A DNA stretch of 15,039 bases from Dimargaris cristalligena (Eukaryota > Kickxellomycota > Dimargaritomycetes > Dimargaritales > Dimargaritaceae): NCBI GenBank assembly GCA_027576995.1, contig JANBQC010000651.1, positions 1-15,039 on the forward strand, written 5' to 3'. The notes under the pieces were generated by a model. The model searched no databases. It was not told the origin of the DNA and saw only the letters and a program-made list of their open reading frames with translations. Both the position numbers and the translations under genes were made by a program. Shown here one piece after another: positions 8,647 through 15,039 of the stretch. The number at the start of each line of letters is the position of its first letter. The first letter of the stretch is position 1.

Positions 8647-9702
8647 ATGCCGGCCTTATCCCTTCGCCGGTCCCTGCTGTTCGCCCTGGCCCTCGTGGCC
8701 TTCGTGGCTACTCTGTGGACCCCCCGCGTGGCGGCCTGGGATGACCAGGACCACGAGATCTTCGACCTGGTCGATTACCTCAAAAAAGTCCAAAAGGGCC
8801 AGGACCGCTCCTTTTACGACATTTTAGGCGTCGACTCTAAGGCCACGCTCAACACGCTCAACCAGGCCTTCCGCCGCAAGTCCCTGGAATTCCACCCCGA
8901 CAAGAATCCCTCCGAAGAGGCCCAGGCCCTCTTCACCCGTCTGGGTCCCATCATGAAAATCCTTCGTAACCCCGCCATCCGCGAACGCTACGACTTCTTC
9001 ATGAAGAACGGCGTGCCCGTCTGGCGCGGAACCGGTTACTTCTACCGTCGCTACCGTCCCGGATTTTTCTCCGTGTTGTTCGGTTTGGTCTTCTTTTCGG
9101 CCGGCATCCAGTACCTAGTGCAGTGGCTGAATTATACCCTGACCGTACGTAAAATCGAACACTACCGGGCGGAGTTGCTGAAAAATGGCCAAGGACCCAC
9201 CAGCCGGTCCGATAGTCTGATCAACAGCGTGGCCGCCCAAGCGACTCAGTCGGCCTCGGGGAAGAACCCTTCGGCCGCCACCATGGAGTCGGTGGACCGC
9301 AGCGGACTTACCCGTCGGCAGATCAAGCAGCTGGAACGCGACGAAAAACTCCGGGCCCAGGAGACCCGTTTGGCCGAACGCGCCCAGAAGGCGGCTCAGG
9401 ATGAAGCCAAAGAGGAAGCCGAGCGACTCCCCGAGGATCCCGAAGAGGCCCGCTACGTGCTGCTGCAGCGTCATTGGGGCTCCATGGACCCCGAATCGGT
9501 TGCCAAACCTTCCTGGGAGAGCCTGTGGATCGTTACTCTGCCCCAATACCTCATGGCCGAGGGGCCCCATATGTTGAGCCGTGGGGTCGCCAAGTCACCC
9601 AAGCCGGCTAACCGTATCGCTAAAACCAACGAACCGGTGGCAAGCCGGACCCGCCAGGCCGCGAACCCTGAGCGCAAGTCTCTCCACCAACGTCGCCAGT
9701 AA
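8647..9702 (+). CDS. ERJ5: ER-membrane J-domain co-chaperone, ERJ5-like
   Basis: Hsp40-family partner of ER Hsp70 (BiP/Kar2); in yeast Erj5 helps maintain ER folding capacity. ATG 8647 (A at -3) gives 351 residues starting with a clear signal peptide: basic RR, then a hydrophobic core, with probable cleavage after A30 (RVAA|WDDQ). An EIFDLVDYL helix follows, as in Erj5. The J domain runs from about 55 to 120 (SFYDILGV..., HPD at 83-85, ending RERYDFFMKNGVP). Next comes an aromatic/Arg GTGYFYRRYRPG segment and one membrane helix at about 140-164. A charged, probably coiled-coil stretch (about 221-268) and a basic C-terminus presumably face the cytosol. This order of signal peptide, lumenal J domain, GGFYFSR-like motif and membrane helix matches yeast Erj5 (295 residues). 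J-domain proteins lacking Gly/Phe and zinc modules fall in class C. No introns. Confidence 0.85.
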   Translation: MPALSLRRSLLFALALVAFVATLWTPRVAAWDDQDHEIFDLVDYLKKVQKGQDRSFYDILGVDSKATLNTLNQAFRRKSLEFHPDKNPSEEAQALFTRLGPIMKILRNPAIRERYDFFMKNGVPVWRGTGYFYRRYRPGFFSVLFGLVFFSAGIQYLVQWLNYTLTVRKIEHYRAELLKNGQGPTSRSDSLINSVAAQATQSASGKNPSAATMESVDRSGLTRRQIKQLERDEKLRAQETRLAERAQKAAQDEAKEEAERLPEDPEEARYVLLQRHWGSMDPESVAKPSWESLWIVTLPQYLMAEGPHMLSRGVAKSPKPANRIAKTNEPVASRTRQAANPERKSLHQRRQ

Positions 9703-10168
9703 AGCCTTCTCGAGGCTTGAACGTGGTGGTGGTAGTTTGGGGGGCAAGCAGCCATTATCCCCAGACGCCCACTTCCCCCCTCTCACCACCACTACCACAT
9801 GTCCACCCAGTCAGGATTTCTTTCTTTCATAATTTTGGCTTGATTAAGGCAGTGTTTACCAATTTACGGGGGGTTTTGGAATAACGAAAGCCCATCTTTC
9901 TTAACGCCAACATGCTGGCTAGTACATATCTCCTTCGCTTGAAAACATAAATAAATGACGAATTTTAAGTTTATTAGAGCATGTCTGTTCTAGATTCAAT
10001 GGACATTCTACTCCTATATTACCTTGAAATAAATTTCGAAAAACAAGCGGAATAGTGGTAGTAGTCTCTCCCGCTCTTAGTTAGCCAAATGTATAGATGC
10101 ATATGTAGGTATTATGTGTTCGGAAGCGGTATGTTTTGCTCTTTTTTTCTTTTCTTTTTTTTTGGTTT
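9703..10168. other. Convergent 3' region of ERJ5 and LYS12
   Basis: No gene. AATAAA at 9949-9954 and 10028-10033 are candidate poly(A) signals for ERJ5. On the plus strand 10134-10170 is almost pure T with a few C and G, which reads as an A-rich tract directly after the LYS12 stop on the minus strand. Confidence 0.5.
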
Positions 10169-11353
10169 TTACTGAAGGTGTTTGCAAACGGCTTCAGTCA
10201 CCTCCTCAGTGGTGGCAGTACCGCCCAGGTCGGGAGTACGGAAGCCCTTGCGAAGGGTGGTATCGACGGCCTGGTAGATGGCAGAGGCGGGCTGAGACAG
10301 ACCGATGTTCTCCAGGAGCAGGGCAGCACTGCGGATGGCGGCGATGGGGTTAGCCTTGTGCTGACCAGCGATGTCGGGAGCGGAGCCGTGGACGGGTTCA
10401 CCCATGACGAAGTTATCGCCGACATTGGCGCTAGGCACCAGGCCCAGGCTGCCGACCAGGGCCGCGGCGCCGTCACTTAGGATATCACCGTACAGGTTAG
10501 GGGCGACCACGACGTCAAACACCTCGGGTTCGCGGAACATACGGTACACCATCGAGTCCACCAGCTGCTCCTCCAGAGCAATCTGGTCCCGGAACTCGGG
10601 GGTGTTTTCATACACGTGGCGAATCGACTCACGCCACAGGCCGTCGGTGATACTCAGCACATTAGACTTGTGGACGATGGTGACCTTGGGGGGCCCGGTC
10701 CACCGGCGCTGGTCGACGGGCTGCTTCTCCCGCACGGCCTGGCGGGCCAAAGCCATACGGAAAGCCATGCGGCCGGCGCGTTCGGACGCCCCCTGAGTAA
10801 TCAGTCGTTCCGCGATCGCCTTTACCTGACCGTCGGAGTCGGTGAACTGGCGCTCCTTCTTGATGTACAAACACTCGGTGTTTTCCCGGATAATCAGCAT
10901 ATCCACCGCTTTCTCGCCCACCGCGGCCTCGCCGGCGCCAGTGGTAGTGGAGATCACGGGACGCACATTGGCGTACAAGTCGAGGTGTTTGCGCAGGGCC
11001 ACGATGGGGGACGAGTAGCCAGCCACCCTGTGGGAGGGGGAGCTCACGGCACCGAACAAAGCACCGTCGCATTCCTGGCGGAGCACGTCGATGGTTTGTT
11101 GGGGCAGGGCGGTGCCGTGTTGCTGGAAGTGCTCGAAACCGGCCTCGCAGTGCTTGAACTGGAAGGCCAGTTGGTAAGAGCTGGGCAGGGCGTTGAGGAC
11201 CTGCTGGGCGGCGGGAATGACTTCACGGCCGATGCCGTCAGCGGGGATCAGTCCCAAGGTGAGAGTCCGGACGGAAGAGTAGGACCGGCGGGGGGCTGAG
11301 GCCAAAGAGCCAGTCACGGCTTGGGCTTTGGGGAGGCTGGACAGGACACGCAT
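10169..11353 (-). CDS. LYS12: Homoisocitrate dehydrogenase, mitochondrial
   Basis: NAD-dependent oxidative decarboxylation of homoisocitrate to 2-oxoadipate in the fungal alpha-aminoadipate route to lysine, in the mitochondrial matrix. The product is 394 residues (yeast Lys12 has 371). Residues 1-30 are Arg/Ser/Ala-rich without acidic residues, a good presequence. The beta-decarboxylating dehydrogenase fold then follows: GLIPADGIGREVIPA (34-48), FGAVSSP (100-106), YSSPIVALRKHLDLYANVRPV with substrate arginines R121 and R131 (113-133), IIRENTECLYIKKE (154-167), HKSN with K229, VDSMVYR (265-271), NLYGDILSDGAAALVGSLG with metal-binding D290/D294 (286-304), the GEPVHGSAPDIAG cofactor loop (318-330) and TPDLGG (373-378). 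The ENTECLYIKKE and SSPIVALR signatures fit homoisocitrate rather than isopropylmalate dehydrogenase. A short insertion before the catalytic lysine (about 209-222) is unusual. Intronless. A pyrimidine tract ending CTCTCCAG sits directly before the ATG. Confidence 0.93.
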   Translation of the reverse strand: MRVLSSLPKAQAVTGSLASAPRRSYSSVRTLTLGLIPADGIGREVIPAAQQVLNALPSSYQLAFQFKHCEAGFEHFQQHGTALPQQTIDVLRQECDGALFGAVSSPSHRVAGYSSPIVALRKHLDLYANVRPVISTTTGAGEAAVGEKAVDMLIIRENTECLYIKKERQFTDSDGQVKAIAERLITQGASERAGRMAFRMALARQAVREKQPVDQRRWTGPPKVTIVHKSNVLSITDGLWRESIRHVYENTPEFRDQIALEEQLVDSMVYRMFREPEVFDVVVAPNLYGDILSDGAAALVGSLGLVPSANVGDNFVMGEPVHGSAPDIAGQHKANPIAAIRSAALLLENIGLSQPASAIYQAVDTTLRKGFRTPDLGGTATTEEVTEAVCKHLQ

Positions 11354-13085
11354 ACTGGAGAGAAGGGGGGGGGTATAGACTGAGTAGAAATAATAGTAAC
11401 TATGTAGTGTTGATAACTAATATTAAGTAATACTTTATGCAGAAATTATATAGCGAAGAAGGCTTTCGTTTGATCAGGCTGTGCTAAAAGACTTTAGTAT
11501 ACGGGGGAGGGAGGCCTTTATGATTCATCATTAGCTGTGGCATTCCATTGGTAAGCTGTGTGGATGGTTCGTCTTCGCCACTCGGGAAGGGAAAGGTTTC
11601 ATAGGGGAAACAGCCCGTCTAAGGTGGTCGAACCCCAGCCATCATTGGTGCTCTAATTGGGGGTGAGCGACTGGCCTCCTCCCCCTACATAAATATATAT
11701 AATAGATACGTGAAAAACATGCAGAACCCGGCCGGTTTTAATGGGTCATAACCAATCTTGGCCTAGTGTCGTAGAACCAATCAACCACCGCCCCTCTACA
11801 GTGCTAAAACACACCATAAATACCTACCAAATGACCTTTCTTCTCTCCGTTGCTGTCGAAGGAAAAGAGGGCCGTCTTCGAAACTATTATCTGATTATAA
11901 TCCCCGCTGGGTGCTATTCCAACTGGTAATGGCCGCGCAGTTTGACCCTCCCGCGTCTCCCCGACCTGTGTAGCAAACGTGTGTATGGACCCCTTGTGGG
12001 CTATTGGCGGCCTCTGTCGTCCCACCCCGGCTTTTTTAATGTGCACTATTTCATATCTCTCTCCCTCCTATTCACTGCACAATGCTGGATTTAAGCGAAT
12101 GCAAAATACTATTATGTTTAGGGCGAGTATGTTGCTCAACTAACGACAGAAACCCGGCGCAAGTCTAGTCGAAAATAAGTACCCTCTCCCCCATGGCGGC
12201 GGCGAGTAGCCCCGTTTTTTATTCTCAAATCTATCCATCCACCAATCATCCAGCCTAGCCTGAAACTCTTAATACAAAAGATTCCCTTTTATTTGAGTAC
12301 AGAGCTCACCCGCTCCGGGAGAAGGGCATAGATACGGAGCAGAGCGGAGAGAAGCAACAGGCGACCGAGCGGAAGAACGACCAAAAATCCCCCTTTTACA
12401 TCCACAACGAGACTACCCCACTCGAAAAAAATCCAGGATATACTCTATTCCCAGATGGCCTCTGGGTGTGGTGTGTTAATTGACTGGGCCATGTAACTCG
12501 ATTTCTCATTGGAAAGTTTCACTCCCCCCCTTTTTAGTATCCCGTCGCGCGAGTCAACCGCCCAAACTACTCAGATCATCCAAACCAGACTGGACTGGAC
12601 CGTAATTTCCGTGGCAGTGTTGTTGCTGTAGCCCACCCCTTTCCCTAAATAATCAAGTGTAACCGTCCTCATCTGCGGAGGGGAGAAGCCCATGGGGGGG
12701 GGAGGACTGGCTGGCCGAATATTCGGGCTTCGGACTGCTCCGCCAATTGATGATAAGATAAGGATGGGCAGGTCAATTCCTTTGGTGAAGAATAGTCGCA
12801 ACCACGAGTTGGAAGGTTACACACTAGTGTAGGGCAGGAGGAGTAGGCATGGGAAAAGAGCAGTGGTGGTGACCTGGGGATGCTGCTGGGCTCCACTCCA
12901 AAGTCCCTGCCATTCCTGCCTATACTGTTAATTTCACAGTGCGACTTATTAAATCCAACTGATATAAGAAAGCAAGGCCGCGCCCCACCAGCCAGTTTTT
13001 GAGCACATCTTTCTTTACAAACCACCACTGTTCCGTATCGGGGGATTGTTTTTTATAATTACTTTGATAAGTCACCATTGTCACT
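11354..13085. other. Long intergenic region, no supported gene
   Basis: Contains the LYS12 promoter and presumably that of the secreted-protein gene. A 9-G run (11365-11373) lies in the LYS12 leader. Short ATG frames (11741-11929 plus; a 21-codon frame from 12192) and minus-strand frames at 12571-13141 have no recognisable sequence or codon character. A purine-rich stretch lies at 12317-12380. No tRNA was found. Confidence 0.45.
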
Positions 13086-14541
13086 ATGCAGCTCCCTATC
13101 ATTGCTTTAGTTGCCTTGGGTCTACCACGGGTTTGGTCCAACCCTCCTTTTGTCGATTCCTCTCATAAGGATCCCACTTTCAATTGCCTAGCTACCAAAG
13201 CCGACAATACGGCCACACATAAACAGCCGGATCCCATAAAACCCGTTAATCTGCGGCTACAACATACATCAGATATTATCGACCAGCTGCACCTCTACGT
13301 GGCCCACGAGGTCAGAGCTATCGAAACTCCTAAACCGGCCGAACTTTCGCCCAGTAAACCCGTATACGGTCTATATCGACTATGGAACAAGTTCTCACAT
13401 ACAGACCCCCTTTTGGCCGAGGTAAGAATGTTAACCCAAACCCATTGACCTCGCCCATACTCCACCATGCTACCTATTTTGGTGCACAGCCCTGTTGTAT
13501 AAACCATGTCGTCAATGGTTTTTGACCAGATGCCCGGCGACTGGCCTTGAAGTATCCTCGCTCCCACACTCGAATAGTTTTGTTAAAATATCATTAGTTT
13601 TGTGCCTTCTATAAAATCATTCTAACAATTAGATCAAACGTATGTTGACCACCGCCTTGAGCCCTGGCAGTCGTTCCCACAACTTAGCTGATACTCTACC
13701 TTTCTTAGCCCCATTAGAAGCAGTCCGTCTGATGCGTAATGGCTTAATGACCCTGCTCCCTTTTTTGGGCTTTAGCAGCTACGGCAAAGAGACTGCCAGA
13801 CACGCGCTCTGGAAACCCGCCGAAACGGAGGACCAGGAAAAATACAAAAAAGACATCGATATCATGGGTAGAGATTTGTGGGCCATGTCCAGCTATATAG
13901 GCCGAGTGCCCTACTCGTCATTACGACCCGACCAGGCTGCCTACCTCTTGCCTCTACACTATGCCGCCCTGCATGGCCAGTCGGGCCTAGTGATCCAGTA
14001 CCTTCAAGAACTCCAGGCCACTCAGTGGAATTTCCTTTCCCCGGAACTACCCCCCTTTGCCCCGCCTCCTCTCAAAACATTGACTGGTTGGTGGACATGC
14101 TCATCCAAACCGGTGGATCTGAAGCCTGTAGCGGTGGACATGGCGGTTTCCATCGCCGCTCATTTAATTATGCACTATCAGTCTCTTAAATTGGCCCAGA
14201 TTGCCTGGTTCCTCAAAGGGGTGATCCAACTACAGATGGATGCCCCAATCCGCGAGGAGATAAACCTGGTGTTGTATCAACTGATACTTAAAAACTCTTT
14301 GAGCAACGTTTTAAATATCAGCAAATCTCTCAGACAATACTTTAGCTCGTATATCAACCAAACTGCGATTCTTTCGGAAGAGTCTACCAGGTGTATGCAA
14401 CGCTACCAATTAAAAAGTACTATTGGGTCGGTTATATCATCCTCAACTGCGAGTAGCGCATCGTCAACATCGGCGTGCTCTAAGACATTAGCTAATATTT
14501 CCTTAGTAAACACTAAGGAATATTCATTTGCGATCTACTAG
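13086..14541 (+). CDS. Predicted secreted protein of unknown function, two exons
   Basis: Exon 1 (13086-13421, 112 codons) ends at GAG|GTAAGA. Exon 2 (13633-14541) starts after TTCTAACAATTAG, which has a good CTAAC branch site. Both junctions are phase 0, giving 414 residues. The frame of exon 2 continues upstream of its first ATG (13642) through ATC AAA CGT to the acceptor, supporting splicing over two separate genes. Residues 1-18 form a signal peptide with likely cleavage RVWS|NPP. No second membrane segment is certain. The C-terminal part is helical in character, with many Leu/Ile/Tyr. One LPLHYAALHGQSGLVIQYLQ stretch (about 218-237) resembles a single ankyrin repeat, but no tandem copies follow. 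A Ser/Thr/Ala-rich segment (about 380-395) precedes the end. I do not recognise the family. A secreted or ER-lumenal role is inferred only from the signal peptide. Confidence 0.72.
13422..13632 (+). other. Predicted 211-nt intron
   Basis: Strong donor GTAAGA, branch-like CTAAC at 13622-13626 and acceptor AATTAG ending at 13632. Phase 0. The stop that ends the unspliced exon 1 frame (13446-13448) lies inside it. Confidence 0.75.
14493..14523. repeat. Hairpin-forming inverted repeat near end of CDS
   Basis: TTCCTTAGT (14499-14507) and ACTAAGGAA (14512-14520) are perfect complements around a 4-nt AAAC loop. After one bulged T the stem continues with AATA/TATT. It lies in the last 20 codons of the secreted-protein gene, so it would be in the mRNA; its role is unknown. 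Confidence 0.6.
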
Positions 14542-14850
14542 CCTTGGCCAAAAGGCGGCAACCTATGGCTGAATTGTGACTCCAAACTAAAGACTGGTCC
14601 ATTAAATTGCCAACTTTGCCCCCCAACTAATGGAGTGGACTAATATACGTATAGATTATTATTCCAACTATTATTTGACAATATCCCTTAGCTGATAGAA
14701 ATAAAATTTGAATATTTAGCTATGTAGTCTTAGATTTACGAGAACAACATTATTTGACATGCTGCCTACCACTACTATCATAATATCCAATAAAGATACA
14801 TGGCGTACTATAGTTAAAAGATAACAGAATACCGAAATGATAAAATCGAC
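14542..14850 (+). other. 3' region of the secreted-protein gene
   Basis: AT-rich with no ORF. AATAAA hexamers at 14700-14705 and 14789-14794 are candidate poly(A) signals. Confidence 0.4.
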
Positions 14851-14856
14851 AAAAAA
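14851..14856 (-). terminator. RNA polymerase III terminator
   Basis: Six A on the plus strand, that is TTTTTT on the tRNA strand, begin 5 nt after the last tRNA base. A run of four or more T is the usual Pol III stop. Confidence 0.85.
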
Positions 14857-14861
14857 CAATT

Positions 14862-14932
14862 GCGTTGACGGGGAATCGAACCCCGACCACATGCTTGGAA
14901 GGCATGTATGATAACCATTTCACTATCAACGC
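14862..14932 (-). tRNA. tRNA-Gly: tRNA-Gly (anticodon UCC)
   Basis: 71 nt, no intron, no encoded CCA, as expected for a nuclear tRNA. The acceptor stem GCGTTGA/TCAACGC pairs over 7 bp. The anticodon stem CATGC/GCATG closes loop CTTCCAA with anticodon TCC, which reads GGA codons. The T arm CGGGG-TTCGATT-CCCCG is perfect. The internal promoter boxes are intact: A box TAGTGAAATGG and B box GGTTCGATTCC. Confidence 0.97.
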
Positions 14933-15039
14933 TTTTATAATGTGTTACGATGTTGGGCAATGTAAATAGTAATAAAATAAAATTATAATAGAAATAATAC
15001 CCTCGGGTACTCGAAAATAACTAAAACAAAATCAAACTT
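14933..15039. other. AT-rich flank upstream of the tRNA
   Basis: No gene. Sequence is A/T-rich, typical of tRNA 5' flanks. Confidence 0.4.

Noticed and set aside
10198..11299. Several long frames overlapping LYS12 on both strands
   Set aside because: Shadows of the GC-rich LYS12 coding sequence; no independent support.
11595..11650. B-box-like GGTTCGACC on the minus strand, possible tRNA
   Set aside because: No T stem, acceptor stem or matching A box can be folded around it.
12192..12257. ATG GCG GCG GCG start with good context
   Set aside because: Stops after 21 codons and no convincing donor site extends it.
1..15039. CRISPR array, insertion sequence or LTR element
   Set aside because: No regularly spaced repeats, transposase, integrase or long terminal repeats were seen; the window is eukaryotic.

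Overview
The window looks like nuclear DNA of a fungus, most likely an early-diverging lineage. Three genes have a fungal character: a homoisocitrate dehydrogenase (alpha-aminoadipate lysine synthesis), an ERJ5-type ER J-protein and a two-domain SUA5. There are GT-AG introns and a tRNA without encoded CCA. A zoopagomycotan such as a dimargaritalean is my guess from general gene style only; no marker here settles it.

Layout. 1-1917 is AT-rich and holds nothing I can support. 1918-2628 (minus) carries a small gene that may belong to the tubby-C-terminal/LURP-like fungal family, with one probable intron. 2629-5700 is the hardest part: coding-like blocks that stop or change frame. They include a possible RNase H-like remnant (3202-3345) and a longer, well-supported but unrecognised protein in one frame from about 4167 to 5210, with a likely 75-nt intron. 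Its tail dissolves into frame-shifted segments up to about 5700. 6261-7862 (plus) is SUA5, 8647-9702 (plus) is ERJ5, and 10169-11353 (minus) is LYS12, convergent with ERJ5. 11354-13085 has no supported gene. 13086-14541 (plus) is a two-exon gene for a predicted secreted 414-residue protein of unknown function. 14862-14932 (minus) is tRNA-Gly(UCC) with its Pol III terminator.

The recognised genes are housekeeping genes from separate processes: t6A tRNA modification, ER protein folding, lysine synthesis and a glycine tRNA. There is no operon or obvious cluster logic. SUA5, ERJ5 and LYS12 are intronless and GC-richer than the flanking DNA. Several apparent long reading frames begin at TTG or GTG or extend upstream of the likely start, so starts were moved to ATG codons supported by signal peptide, presequence or -3 purine context. 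The most interesting items are the frame-hopping locus at 3.2-5.7 kb, the apparent dual-start (mitochondrial/cytosolic) arrangement of SUA5 and the orphan secreted protein.
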